Part shown: positions 1-9,106 of the stretch, piece after piece
Position numbering within the stretch: the first letter of the stretch is position 1
Layout of the letters: every line of letters begins with the position of its first letter
Assembly: GCA_964402115.1 (NCBI GenBank)
Contig: CAYOBW010000007.1
Coordinates: forward strand, 6,359 to 70,358
Length of the DNA: 64,000 nucleotides
From: CAYOBW01 sp964402115
GTDB taxonomy: Bacteria; Verrucomicrobiota; Kiritimatiellia; UBA8416; CAYOBW01
Reading direction: 5' to 3'
Program-made: the position numbers and the translations under genes
The notes under the pieces: generated by a model
The model's input: only the letters and a program-made list of their open reading frames with translations
Told to the model about the DNA's origin: nothing
Database searches by the model: none

Positions 1-537
1 AAGAACGGCGCCTTCGGGTCGGGCTCCGTGACGCTGGAGCCCGGGGCGCGGGTCGTGCTCGAGGACCGGGGCGCGACCGACGACATGCTGCCCGACCGCG
101 CGTTCCTCCGCCTCGCGCACAGCGGCGCCACCTACCCGCGGCTCACGCTGAACACCGGCGTGAACGAAACCGTCGGCGGGCTCTTCTTCGACGGCGCCCG
201 GCAGGCTGACGGCACGTGGGGCGCGATTGGCAGCACCGCCGCGCACCAAACCAACCTGTGGTTCGCCGGCACCGGCGTGCTCACGGTGCGCGCGGTGGAC
301 GAACCGCCCGTCATCCTCGGCTGCCGACACCTGCCGACGGCGGGCATCGAGCTGCGCTGGAACAGCTTGGACGGGTACGTTTATGCGATCGCGGTCGCGC
401 GCGCGCTGCGCACGGGCTTCCTCGAGCACGCCGCGACCGGCATCGTGGCCACGCCGCCGGTCAACACGCTGACGATCCCCGTGCCGGCACACGCGACGAA
501 CCGCTTCTTCCGCATAGAGGCGTCGCAGGAGCCATGA
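1..537 (+). CDS. C-terminal part of an autotransporter-type beta-strand repeat protein (partial)
   Basis: The reading frame is open from base 1, so only the last 178 residues are present. The first 60 or so residues (GSVTLEPGARVVLED, then LRLAHSGATYPRLTLNTG) have the Gly/Thr/Leu-rich beta-strand pattern typical of PATR-containing secreted proteins of Verrucomicrobiota relatives. The last 80 residues form a different, probably Ig-like beta domain ending NRFFRIEASQEP, similar in style to the RFFRI or YRI ends of many verrucomicrobial extracellular proteins. It does not carry the G-T-x-x-I-V-R tail found on five other proteins in this window. The role is inferred as a surface or secreted structural protein. 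No catalytic motif is visible. The gene upstream of base 1 cannot be seen. Confidence 0.6.
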   Translation, partial: KNGAFGSGSVTLEPGARVVLEDRGATDDMLPDRAFLRLAHSGATYPRLTLNTGVNETVGGLFFDGARQADGTWGAIGSTAAHQTNLWFAGTGVLTVRAVDEPPVILGCRHLPTAGIELRWNSLDGYVYAIAVARALRTGFLEHAATGIVATPPVNTLTIPVPAHATNRFFRIEASQEP

Positions 538-607
538 ACCGTCCAACCCGCTTGCGCCAGGCATGGCTTTGCTGATATGGGATGCGTGTTCAAAGGAAGC
601 TGGCACT

Positions 608-2380
608 ATGCGTTATGCGATCCTCTCCGACATCCACGCCAACCTGCAGGCGTTCGAGGCCGTGCTGACGGACCTGTCCGTGCAGCGGGTCGACCGCGTC
701 GTCTGCCTGGGCGATGCGGTCGGCTACGGTCCGCAACCGGCCGAAGTGCTGTCGCTCGCCAACGCCCACGTCAACGACATGCTGCTAGGCAATCATGAAG
801 CGGCGGTGACGGGGTCGACTGACACGGAGAACTTCACCCCGGGTGCGGCGGCGTCGCTCGCGCAGACGCGGCGCAAGCTGAACGGCGAGGCGCTGCGGTA
901 TCTCGCCGCGCTGCCGGTGGAATTCAGCGGGCCCGACTTTGCCTGCACGCACTCGGACTTCTCGGCCCCGGACGATTTCCTCTACGTCGAATCCGCCGCG
1001 GATGCGCAGCCCTCCTTCCTCGCGCGGACGGAGCCGCTCCTGTTCGTCGGCCACACGCATGCGCCGGCCGTGTACGTGCTCGAACCGGACGGGACGTGCC
1101 GCGCCGAGCCCGCCGAGGACTTCACGCTGCAGCCCGGCTGCCGCTATCTCGTCAACCCCGGTTCGGTCGGCATGCCGCGCACCCAGGACCCGCGCGCCAC
1201 GTACTGCGTCTACGATGACACCGCGCAGACCGTGGTCTTTCACCGCACCAGCTACAGCGTGCAGACGTTCCGGAAGCTGATCGAGCAGGATTCCGCCGAG
1301 AGCGAGCAACGGACCTACGTCCTCAGCCTCCTGGACAATCACGCGCTGCCGCTGCTGAACGCGCGCGTGGACTTCGCGGCCCGCCAAGCCGAGGCGAAGC
1401 CGCGGCCGCACGACGCGGCGGACAAGGGCGCCCGCGGCACGGCGAAAAGGGTCGTGCTCGTCGGGTCGGGCGCGGGCGGCACAACGGGCGCCTGGAGTGC
1501 GGCGGGCTCGCGCGCAGGGCGTTCCGGCGCGAAGTCAGCCTCGCGGCCGCGGCAGGCGCCGGCGCGGCCGGCGTCATCGGGCGCGCTGGTCGCGACCCTC
1601 AGCGCGGTCGTGGTCGCGTGTTTCGCGGGTGGCATTGTCGCCGTCGTGAAGGTCCGGCAGGCTGCCGCTCACCGCGCGGCCGCCAGACCCGCGCCCGCCG
1701 TCGCACCGGCGCTCGCGCGCGCAAACGTCGCACCGCCCCCGGCCAGCCGGCCGGCGCCTAAGCCGACCCCGACCCCGCCCGCACCCGCGGTCAAGCCCGC
1801 TCCGGCACGGCTGCCGGCGGTCACGGAGCCAGCGGAGCAGCCGGCCACGGCCGCACAGGCGCACCCGGAGACGCCAGCCCCCACCCCCGGCCCCCGCCCG
1901 CCCAACGGCATCCGCTTCAAGTGGGAGGGCGGACACGAGAAGATCCCGCTTAAGGTCAAGGATCCGGCCACGGCGGCGTGGGTGGTGGACGGGAAGGCGA
2001 AACCCTACCAGGCCAACCTGACGTTCCCGGCCGCGAATATGGAGTGGCGCAAGCGGGAATGGTCCGTCATGCCGGAGCGCGACGGCCGCCTGACGCTGGT
2101 GCTGGGCGGACAGATCATCTCCGTGCGCGAACGCCGCTGGATGCTGTACGACGACGTGCAGCTGGAAGGCGCCGAGCTGCTCGACGGGGACTTCGAGAAC
2201 GCCAAGGCCTGGAACTTCGACCCCACCGGCGAACGGGCCCGGATCCTCGACGACCCGGCGCTTGCGCACGGCGGGACGCACTGCCTCATGGCCGGGTCGC
2301 CGGCCACGGTTTCGCAGGCGATGAACGTGAAGGCCGGCCGCGAATTGAAACTGACATTCTGGTACCGCGCCGTGCCGTAG
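608..2380 (+). CDS. Metallophosphoesterase fused through a membrane segment to a C-terminal lectin-like domain
   Basis: 590 residues. The ATG at 608 is preferred over an upstream in-frame start at 563 because AAAGGAAG lies 9-16 bases before it and the protein then opens with the family start MRYAILSDIHAN. Calcineurin-type motifs occur in order: SDIHAN (D8, H10), GDAVGYGP, GNHEAA and GHTH, so all metal ligands appear present. It belongs with the small YfcE-like or diadenosine-tetraphosphatase-like phosphoesterases. After about residue 245 there is a basic, Ala-rich linker, one hydrophobic segment at about residues 326-348, a Pro/Ala-rich stretch (about 350-440), and a 150-residue beta-rich domain ending LTFWYRAVP, resembling carbohydrate-binding domains. 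With no signal peptide, the likely topology is a cytoplasmic phosphoesterase with the last domain outside the inner membrane. The substrate is unknown. The fusion is unusual. Confidence 0.8.
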   Translation: MRYAILSDIHANLQAFEAVLTDLSVQRVDRVVCLGDAVGYGPQPAEVLSLANAHVNDMLLGNHEAAVTGSTDTENFTPGAAASLAQTRRKLNGEALRYLAALPVEFSGPDFACTHSDFSAPDDFLYVESAADAQPSFLARTEPLLFVGHTHAPAVYVLEPDGTCRAEPAEDFTLQPGCRYLVNPGSVGMPRTQDPRATYCVYDDTAQTVVFHRTSYSVQTFRKLIEQDSAESEQRTYVLSLLDNHALPLLNARVDFAARQAEAKPRPHDAADKGARGTAKRVVLVGSGAGGTTGAWSAAGSRAGRSGAKSASRPRQAPARPASSGALVATLSAVVVACFAGGIVAVVKVRQAAAHRAAARPAPAVAPALARANVAPPPASRPAPKPTPTPPAPAVKPAPARLPAVTEPAEQPATAAQAHPETPAPTPGPRPPNGIRFKWEGGHEKIPLKVKDPATAAWVVDGKAKPYQANLTFPAANMEWRKREWSVMPERDGRLTLVLGGQIISVRERRWMLYDDVQLEGAELLDGDFENAKAWNFDPTGERARILDDPALAHGGTHCLMAGSPATVSQAMNVKAGRELKLTFWYRAVP

Positions 2381-2401
2381 CGGCTGAGATTGGGGAGCAG
2401 C

Positions 2402-3946
2402 ATGGAAATGAAGGCAACGGGAATCGGCCTGCGTGCGCTCGGGCGGGCGCTGGTGTGCCTGGCTTGCCTGCTGGCCTGGCCGGCCGCCGTCGTCCGGGCG
2501 GAGCTCAAGCCGGCGCCCGTCTTCGGGTCGCACATGGTGCTGCAACGCGACAGGCCCGTGCCGGTCTGGGGCACGGCGGCGCCGGGCGAGACGGTGACGG
2601 TGCGCTTCCGGGACCAGGTGAAGACCGTGCAGGCGGGCGACGATGGGCGCTGGCAGGTGAAGCTCGACCCGCTCAAGGCCGGCGGACCCGACGTCCTGCA
2701 GATCGGCGCGGTCCGGATCGACGACGTGCTGGTGGGAGAGGTGTGGCTGGGCGCGGGTCAATCCAACATGGTCGTCGGTACACCGGGGGCGGCGAAGAAC
2801 GACCCCGCCCTGGCGGCGCTGGCGGCCACGGATCACCCGCAGGTGCGCGTCGGCTGGGGCAACAAGGGAGACTGGCGTGTCGCCAAGGCGCCGGTCGGCC
2901 TCGGCGCCCTGCCCTTCGCCTTTGCCGCCAACCTGCAGGCGCAGCTGGGTGTCCCGGTCGGCGTCGTGCTTGGCGCCGTCCCCGGCAGCTCGACGGATTT
3001 CTGGGTGACCCCGCAGGCTGTTCAGGCCGACGCGGAGTGCCGCGCCGCGATCCGGGCCTACGCGGAAACGGTGTACCCGCGGGAACGCAAGTCCTACGAA
3101 GAGCGGCTGAAGAAGTGGGAGGCCGCGGACCCCGCCTCGCGCCCGGCGGGCAAGCCCGAACCGCCGCTGGAGCCGGGCACGGCACGCCATGAAGTCGGCA
3201 AGTTCTTCGAGCAGTATATCCGGCCGACGATCCCCTTTGCCATCCGCGGCGTGCTGTGGGACCAGGGCGAGAACGGCCCCTCCATCACCGGCACCCGCCC
3301 GGCGATGGTCATGCGCGCGCTGATCGCCTCCTGGCGCGAGGCGTGGGGGCAGGGCGACCTGCCCTGGGTGTACATCCAGAAGCCGAGCGGCGGAGGCTGC
3401 GCCTGGGATCCGCAGAACCCCGTCAACCGGCTCGCCGAGGCGTTTGCCCCGCTGTCGCCGGAGCGCGTGCCGCAGGGCGGGTTCGTGCGCGAGCAGTATG
3501 TGAAGCTGCTGGCGCTCACCAATACGTTCATGGTCATCGCCAGCGACCTCAGCCCCGGAACCCACCCGCCCAACAAGTCCGGCTACGGCGCGCGGGCGGC
3601 GCAGGTGGCGCTGGTGGCGGCCTACGGGAAGCGGGCCGAGATCTACGGGCCGCTGTACGCGGGCCATGCGGTCGAAAGCGGACGCATCCGCATCCGCTTC
3701 ACGCACATCGGACAGGGACTCGCGTTGCGCCACGGCGACAAGCTGCAGGGGTTCGCCATCGCGGGCGAGGATCGGCGCTTCGCGTGGGCGGATGCCGCGA
3801 TCGACGGCGAAACCGTCGTGGTCTCCTCGCCGCAGGTACTCAGGCCCGCGGCCGTGCGGTATGCGTACGACGTCAAGTGCCCGTGGGCGAACCTGTTCAA
3901 CAAAGACGGGCTGCCGGCCCAGGCCTTCCGGACCGACGATTGGTGA
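2402..3946 (+). CDS. Secreted sialate O-acetylesterase-type SGNH esterase
   Basis: 514 residues, starting at the ATG at 2402 after a GGGGAG ribosome site; an in-frame TTG at 2390 is less likely. Residues 1-33 are a signal peptide ending AVVRA. The SASA-family esterase domain follows, with the N-terminal beta domain (VFGSHMVLQRDRPVPVWG), the Ser block GQSNM (nucleophile Ser121), WDQGEN near residue 286 in place of the usual WYQGE, and the Asp/His block SDLSPGTHPPNK (D382, H388). The family removes O-acetyl groups from sialic acids or, in environmental bacteria, from acetylated xylan and other glycans. Given the arabinofuranosidases next door, deacetylation of a plant or algal glycan is more likely than sialic acid. 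It lies 17 bases before the first GH127 gene, suggesting co-transcription. A second SASA gene occurs at 26846. Confidence 0.88.
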   Translation: MEMKATGIGLRALGRALVCLACLLAWPAAVVRAELKPAPVFGSHMVLQRDRPVPVWGTAAPGETVTVRFRDQVKTVQAGDDGRWQVKLDPLKAGGPDVLQIGAVRIDDVLVGEVWLGAGQSNMVVGTPGAAKNDPALAALAATDHPQVRVGWGNKGDWRVAKAPVGLGALPFAFAANLQAQLGVPVGVVLGAVPGSSTDFWVTPQAVQADAECRAAIRAYAETVYPRERKSYEERLKKWEAADPASRPAGKPEPPLEPGTARHEVGKFFEQYIRPTIPFAIRGVLWDQGENGPSITGTRPAMVMRALIASWREAWGQGDLPWVYIQKPSGGGCAWDPQNPVNRLAEAFAPLSPERVPQGGFVREQYVKLLALTNTFMVIASDLSPGTHPPNKSGYGARAAQVALVAAYGKRAEIYGPLYAGHAVESGRIRIRFTHIGQGLALRHGDKLQGFAIAGEDRRFAWADAAIDGETVVVSSPQVLRPAAVRYAYDVKCPWANLFNKDGLPAQAFRTDDW

Positions 3947-3963
3947 AGAACGCGAGGAATCCC

Positions 3964-6741
3964 ATGACCGTGAAGTCCCACCTGCCCCGTCTCGCCGTTG
4001 TGCTGGCGCTCGCCGGCCGGCCGGCGTCGGCCGACACCGTTACGGTTGTCGACAAGCCTGACGTCACGCAAACCAACGCGTGCTACGCGGGCAACCGCGC
4101 CCCGCTGCTGCCCAGCCCGCTCATCAAGCTGCCCGCGGGCGCCATCGCCCCGCAGGGGTGGCTGCGCCGGCAGCTCGAGCTTGAGGCGGACGGGTTCACC
4201 GGCCACCTGACGGAGATCAGCTCCTTCTGCCGGAAGAGCAACAACGCGTGGCTCAGCAAGGAAGGGGTTGGCGCCAACGGCTGGGAGGAGGTGCCGTACT
4301 GGTTCCGCGGCTTCTGCGCGCTCGGCTACGCGCTGGGCGACGAGCGCATCATCCGGGAGTCGCGGGAGTGGCTGGAGGCGGTGATCGCGAGCCAGCGCGA
4401 GGACGGCTACTTCGGCCCGCGCACCAACCTGAAGGAGAAGGGCGATCACGACCTAATGCCCAACATGTCGATGATGTTCGCCCTGCGGGCGTTCCACGAG
4501 TACACGGGCGACCCGCGCATCGTGCCGCTGCTGACGCAGTACTTCCGCTGGCAGCTCCAGATTCCGGACAAGCTGTTCTTCGCGGGCGGCTGGCAGGTGC
4601 CGCGCAATGGCGACAACATGGACAGCGTCTACTGGCTCTACAACCGCACGGGCGAGCCCTGGCTGCTGGAGCTTGCGGACAAGCTGCGCCGCTGCGGCGC
4701 GAGCTGGATGAAGGAACCCACGGGCTGCCACAACGTGGATTACTCCATGGGCTTCCGCAAGCCCGCCCAGTTCTACCCCCAGAACAAGGACCCCGCCTAC
4801 CTGCTGCAGACGGAGAAGAACTTCGACAGCATTTACGGGATCTACGGGCAGGTGCCCGGCGGCATGTTCGCCGGCGACGAGTTCGCGCGGCCGGGCTTCA
4901 CCGATCCGCGCAACGCAATCGAGACCTGCGGCATCGTCGACATGATGCTCTCGCAGGAGATCCTGCTCGGCATCACCGGCGACCCGAAGTGGGCGGACCG
5001 CTGCGAGAACGCGGCGTACAACACGCTCCCCGCGGCCATGACGGCGGACATGAAGGGCCTGCGCTACCTGACCTCCCCCAACCAGATCGTCTCCGACCGG
5101 CGCAACAAGGCTCCCGAGCTGGCCGACCAGGGCGACATGCAATCGATGAATCCCCACTCCCACCGCTGCTGCCAGCACAATGCCGGGATGGGCTGGCCGC
5201 TCTTTGCTGAGAACCTCTGGATGGCCACGCCGGGCAACGGGCTGGCCGCCGTCTTCTACAGCGCCTGCACGGTCAAGGCCAGGGTGGGCACGGGCGGGCA
5301 GGTGACGATCGTCGAGAAGACCCCCTACCCCTTCGACGGGCGGGTCGAGTTCGTTTTCGACTGCGCGGGGACGGCGGCGTTCCCCCTCTACCTGCGCATC
5401 CCCGGCTGGTGCGCCGCGCCGCGGCTCCGCCTCAACGGCCAGCCGCTCGCGGTCGAGGGCCGCCCGCTGTCCTACCTCCGCATCGACCGCACGTGGGCCG
5501 CGGGCGACACGCTGGAACTGACGCTGCCCATGGAGGTCGTGGTCACGCGCTGGGCGAAGAACCGCAACAGCGCGTCGGTCGGCCGCGGCCCGCTCTCCTT
5601 CTCGGTGAAGATCGGCGAGGAATACGTGAGGTGCGGCGGCACAGACGCGTGGCCGGCGCGGGAGATTCTGCCCACGACGCCGTGGAACTACGGGCTGGCC
5701 CTGGACCCGCGGAACCCCGCCGCGGGGTTCGAGGTCGTGGCACGCCCCTGGCCGGCCTCGAACGAGGTCTTCACGCACGACGGCACCCCCGTCGAGCTGC
5801 GCGCGCAGGTGAAACGCATCCCGAACTGGACCGACACGGGCATGGGCCTGCCCGGCAAGCTCCAGCCCAGCCCGGTGAAGTCCGCCGAGCCGGTCGAGAC
5901 CATCACGCTGATCCCCATGGGCGCGGCGCGGCTGCGGATCTCCGCGTTCCCGGTGATCGGCGAGGGCCCCGACGCGCGCGAGTGGACCCCGACGGAACCG
6001 ATGCCCGCCTCGTACTGGCCGAAGCCGGGGGCCCCGGACCTGCTGCGCGACGGGCGGCTCCCGTCGGCCGGCGCGAGGGACGTCGATTGTTTCAAGTGGA
6101 TCGGCTGGGCCATGTACAATGCCGGCACGAAGAACTGGGTGCGGCAGGATTTCGACAGGGAGGAGATGGTGGGGTGCTGCGAGGTGTATTGGGCGGCGGG
6201 GGGTGGCGGTTCGCTGACCGACCCCGCGGACTGGAAACTCCAGTACCTGGACGGCAGCGACTGGAAAGATGTGGAGCTTGAAGGCGGGTACGGGTTTGCC
6301 ACAAACGCTTTCACGCGCGTGAAGTTCAAGCCGGTCCGGACGCGGGCGCTGAAGATCGAGGCGCAGACCCGGCCGAAGCGGTCGTCCGGTATCTTCGAGT
6401 GGCGGTCCTGGCTTGACGACGGCGCCGTGAAGCGGCATGCCGTCACGCAATCGTTCGGGGTGGATATCATGGGCGACCCCGCGGTGAAGACCGTGACCGG
6501 CTGCGACGTGACCTGGCACGCGGCTGCCGCGGACGCTACGGTCGCGCCGCCCCAGGCGTGGAAGCTCCTCTACCGGCAGGGGGAGCGGTGGGTCGAGGTC
6601 CCGAATCCGTCGGGCTATGGACGCGACCCGGCGAAGCCCAACACGGTCACGTTCGACCCCGTGCAGACCTCGGCCTTGCGGATCGAAGTCCAGTGCGCGC
6701 CGGCGATCTTCGCCGGCCCGAGCGAGTGGAAGATCAGGTAG
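3964..6741 (+). CDS. Secreted GH127 (DUF1680) beta-L-arabinofuranosidase-like enzyme, first copy
   Basis: 925 residues. The frame is open far upstream, but the ATG at 3964 follows a GAGG site and begins a signal peptide (MTVKSHLPRLAVVLALAG). The DUF1680 catalytic domain has the zinc-thiolate set known from Bifidobacterium HypBA1: Glu320 and Cys322 in the ETCG motif, and Cys402-Cys403 in HRCCQHN. By analogy one Cys of the pair is the nucleophile and the zinc keeps it activated. The family releases beta-L-arabinofuranose; some members act on other sugars such as aceric acid. After about residue 660 there is an F5/8-type-C-like beta domain, then a partial second copy (WKLLYRQGERWVEVPNPSG). That second copy is absent from the paralogues at 6795 and 23664, making this protein longer. 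It probably acts extracellularly or in the periplasm. Confidence 0.88.
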   Translation: MTVKSHLPRLAVVLALAGRPASADTVTVVDKPDVTQTNACYAGNRAPLLPSPLIKLPAGAIAPQGWLRRQLELEADGFTGHLTEISSFCRKSNNAWLSKEGVGANGWEEVPYWFRGFCALGYALGDERIIRESREWLEAVIASQREDGYFGPRTNLKEKGDHDLMPNMSMMFALRAFHEYTGDPRIVPLLTQYFRWQLQIPDKLFFAGGWQVPRNGDNMDSVYWLYNRTGEPWLLELADKLRRCGASWMKEPTGCHNVDYSMGFRKPAQFYPQNKDPAYLLQTEKNFDSIYGIYGQVPGGMFAGDEFARPGFTDPRNAIETCGIVDMMLSQEILLGITGDPKWADRCENAAYNTLPAAMTADMKGLRYLTSPNQIVSDRRNKAPELADQGDMQSMNPHSHRCCQHNAGMGWPLFAENLWMATPGNGLAAVFYSACTVKARVGTGGQVTIVEKTPYPFDGRVEFVFDCAGTAAFPLYLRIPGWCAAPRLRLNGQPLAVEGRPLSYLRIDRTWAAGDTLELTLPMEVVVTRWAKNRNSASVGRGPLSFSVKIGEEYVRCGGTDAWPAREILPTTPWNYGLALDPRNPAAGFEVVARPWPASNEVFTHDGTPVELRAQVKRIPNWTDTGMGLPGKLQPSPVKSAEPVETITLIPMGAARLRISAFPVIGEGPDAREWTPTEPMPASYWPKPGAPDLLRDGRLPSAGARDVDCFKWIGWAMYNAGTKNWVRQDFDREEMVGCCEVYWAAGGGGSLTDPADWKLQYLDGSDWKDVELEGGYGFATNAFTRVKFKPVRTRALKIEAQTRPKRSSGIFEWRSWLDDGAVKRHAVTQSFGVDIMGDPAVKTVTGCDVTWHAAAADATVAPPQAWKLLYRQGERWVEVPNPSGYGRDPAKPNTVTFDPVQTSALRIEVQCAPAIFAGPSEWKIR

Positions 6742-6743
6742 CG

Positions 6744-6785
6744 ACTCAGAAGTCAGGAGTCAGGAGTCAGGAGTCAGAAGTCGGG
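6744..6785 (+). repeat. Heptanucleotide tandem repeat AGTCAGG between the two GH127 genes
   Basis: Three exact AGTCAGG units (6751-6757, 6758-6764, 6765-6771) are followed by AGTCAGA and AGTCGGG and preceded by a degenerate ACTCAGA. The array fills most of the 53-base gap between the two GH127 genes. Each unit junction reads AGGAG, and the last unit supplies the GGGAG that sits 7 bases before the ATG at 6795. The array therefore probably includes the ribosome binding site of the next gene. Unit-number change by slippage would leave the coding sequence untouched but alter the leader. Confidence 0.85.
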
Positions 6786-6794
6786 AGACAGTCA

Positions 6795-9074
6795 ATGAAA
6801 CGTGCGGGCTGGAATGTGGGAGTGATGGCGCTGGGTGCGGCGATACTGACGGGCACCGCCGCCGGGGCGCAGGAGCGGGTGGACGTGGTGGACCGGCCCG
6901 ACGCGGCCGAGCCGAACACCCACTACGCGGGCAACCGCCCTCCGCTGCTGCCGAGCCCGCTGGTTGCACTGCCCTTCGGTGCGGTCAAGCCGCAGGGCTG
7001 GCTGCGCCGGCAGCTCCAGCTGCAGGCCGACGGGTTCGTGGGGCATCTCACGGAAATCAGCACGTTCTGCAATACGAACAACAACGCGTGGCTCAGTCGC
7101 AAGGGCGAGGGCGCAAGCGGATGGGAGGAAGTGCCCTACTGGCTGCGCGGCTTCTCCGCCATGGCCTACGTGCTGGACGATCCGCGGCTCATCGCGGCGG
7201 CCCGGCCGTGGATCGAGACGGCCTTTGCGAGCCAGCGCGAGGACGGCTACTTCGGCCCGCGCAGCAACCTGAAGGAGCGCGGCGACCACGACCTGATGTC
7301 GAACCAGAACATGCTCTTCACCCTGCGGGCCTACCACGAGTACACGGGCGACGAGCGCGTGCCGCAGCTGATGCAGAAGTATTTCGCGTGGGAGCAGACC
7401 ATCCCGGACGCCAAGTTCTTCTCCTCGGGGTGGCAGGTGCCGCGCAACGACGACGACATGGAGAACGCCTACTGGCTCTTCAACCGGACCGGCGACACGA
7501 ACCTGCTCGCGCTGACGGCGAAGCTGCAGCGGTGCGGCGCGACGTGGCTGAAGATTGCCACCGGCGGCCACAACGTCGACTTCTCGCAGGGCTTCCGCAA
7601 GCCGGCCCAGTTCTACCAGCAGAACCGCGATCCGGAGTTCCTGGCGACAACCGAGCGGCAGTGGGACAGCATCACGGGGCTCTACGGCCAGGTGCCGGGC
7701 GGGGCGTTCGGCGGCGACGAGTTCGCGCGCCCCGGCTACACCGACCCGCGCCAGGCGATCGAGACCTGCGGCGCCGTGGAGCTGATGATCTCCGGGCAGA
7801 TCCTGCTCCGGATCACGGGCGACACCAAGTGGGCCGACCGCTGCGAGAACATCGCCTTCAACACGCTGCCCGCCACCACCACGGCCGACATGAAGGCCCT
7901 GCGCTACCTCACATCGCCCAACCAGGTCAACTCCGACGCCCGGTCCAAGGCGCCCGAACTGGCCGATGGCGGGCCGATGCAGGTGATGAACCCGCACGAC
8001 CACCGCTGCTGCCAGCACAACGTCGGCGCGGGCTGGCCCTATTACGCGAAGCACACCTGGATGGCCACGCCCGGCAACGGGCTGGCCGCGGTCATGTACG
8101 CGCCCGGCACCGTCTCCGCCAAGGTCGGCGACGGCGTCGCGGTCACGATCGCCGAGGACACGCAGTATCCCTTCTCGGGCGCCGTCGCGTTCACGGTCAC
8201 GCCGGAGAAGCGGGTGCAGTTCCCCCTGTACCTGCGCGTTCCCGGCTGGTGCCGGGCCGGCGTCAAGCTGGCGCTCAACGGACGGCCGCTTCAGGTGGAG
8301 GCCCGGCCCGGNNNNNNNNNNNNNNNNNNNNNNNNNNNNNNNNNNNNNNNNNNNNNNNNNNNNNNNNNNNNNNNNNNNNNNNNNNNNNNNNNNNNNNNNN
8401 NNNNNNNNNNNGCCCAGGCGCGGAAGCTGCCGAACTGGAAGGAAGACCACCTCGGGCTGGTCGACAAACTCCAGCCCAGCCCGGTGAAGTCGGCCGAGCC
8501 CCTGGAAACCATTGCCATGATCCCCATGGGCGCCGCGCGCCTGCGCCTGTCGGCCCTGCCTGTGCTCGGCACGGGAGCGGAGGCGCGCGAGTGGCAGCTG
8601 CCGGCGGAGCCGCTGGTTTCCTACAGCCGCGGCGCCAGCGTCGATCCCTACGAGGCCATGTTCGACGGCAAGGTCCCGGCGAAATCCAGCGACACGAAAG
8701 TCCCGCGCTTCACCACCTACTGCTTCGGCGGCGCCGAGCACGGCAAACCGCAGTGGGTGCGCCGCAACTTTGACCAAGCCTGCACGGTGGACAGCTGCGA
8801 GGTGTTCTGGTACGACGAGGCCCCGACAAAGGGAGACGTCCGCCTGCCCAAAGCGTGGCGCGTGACCTACCTGAGCGGGAAGGAGTGGAAGGACGTCGAG
8901 GAGGCAACCGGCTACGGCGTGGAACCGGACAAGTTCAACGCGGTGAAGTTCAAGCCGGTCACGACCACCGCCCTGCGGCTGGACGTGCAGACGCAGAACG
9001 AGAACGGGCGCTTCGCCATGGGCATCCTGGAATGGCGGATCCCAGGCGCAACGAAGGACGGAGCGGGCAAGTGA
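6795..9074 (+). CDS. Secreted GH127 (DUF1680) beta-L-arabinofuranosidase-like enzyme, second copy, crossed by an assembly gap
   Basis: The ATG at 6795 begins MKRAGWNVGVMALGAAILTG, a signal peptide ending GAQ. The catalytic domain is closely related to the upstream copy: YAGNRPPLLPSPL, then Glu323 and Cys325 in ETCG, and Cys405-Cys406 in HRCCQHN. A run of 100 N covers 8312-8411. Aligned by eye to the first copy, the sequence jumps from the block after LNGRPLQVEARP to RKLPNW, where the paralogue has about 112 residues. The true gap is therefore nearer 330 bases than 100, although the frame happens to stay open. The missing part would hold the end of the catalytic module and the start of the following beta domain. 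The C-terminus has one F5/8-C-like domain (WRVTYLSGKEWKDVEE). Expected role: beta-L-arabinofuranoside hydrolysis outside the cell. Confidence 0.85.
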   Translation: MKRAGWNVGVMALGAAILTGTAAGAQERVDVVDRPDAAEPNTHYAGNRPPLLPSPLVALPFGAVKPQGWLRRQLQLQADGFVGHLTEISTFCNTNNNAWLSRKGEGASGWEEVPYWLRGFSAMAYVLDDPRLIAAARPWIETAFASQREDGYFGPRSNLKERGDHDLMSNQNMLFTLRAYHEYTGDERVPQLMQKYFAWEQTIPDAKFFSSGWQVPRNDDDMENAYWLFNRTGDTNLLALTAKLQRCGATWLKIATGGHNVDFSQGFRKPAQFYQQNRDPEFLATTERQWDSITGLYGQVPGGAFGGDEFARPGYTDPRQAIETCGAVELMISGQILLRITGDTKWADRCENIAFNTLPATTTADMKALRYLTSPNQVNSDARSKAPELADGGPMQVMNPHDHRCCQHNVGAGWPYYAKHTWMATPGNGLAAVMYAPGTVSAKVGDGVAVTIAEDTQYPFSGAVAFTVTPEKRVQFPLYLRVPGWCRAGVKLALNGRPLQVEARPXXXXXXXXXXXXXXXXXXXXXXXXXXXXXXXXXXAQARKLPNWKEDHLGLVDKLQPSPVKSAEPLETIAMIPMGAARLRLSALPVLGTGAEAREWQLPAEPLVSYSRGASVDPYEAMFDGKVPAKSSDTKVPRFTTYCFGGAEHGKPQWVRRNFDQACTVDSCEVFWYDEAPTKGDVRLPKAWRVTYLSGKEWKDVEEATGYGVEPDKFNAVKFKPVTTTALRLDVQTQNENGRFAMGILEWRIPGATKDGAGK
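8312..8411. other. Assembly gap of exactly 100 N
   Basis: A run of exactly 100 unknown bases, the usual placeholder for a gap of unknown size. Comparison with the neighbouring paralogue suggests roughly 330 bases are missing. The local tandem paralogy and high G+C may be why the assembly broke here. Confidence 0.95.
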
Positions 9075-9106
9075 GAGCACGGGGCGATAAAGGGAGGAAG
9101 CGGAAC

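Noticed and set aside
537..608. Promoter before the first phosphoesterase gene (TTGCGC...TATGGG)
   Set aside because: Poor match to the -10 and -35 consensus; not better than chance in this sequence.
1574..3733. Long minus-strand open frame opposite the phosphoesterase and SASA genes (719 codons)
   Set aside because: A shadow of G+C-rich coding sequence: no family motif, very Arg/Gly/His-rich, spans two real genes with clear domains.
3256..3963. Upstream extension of the first GH127 frame
   Set aside because: It lies inside the SASA gene in another frame and lacks homology; the signal peptide starts at 3964.
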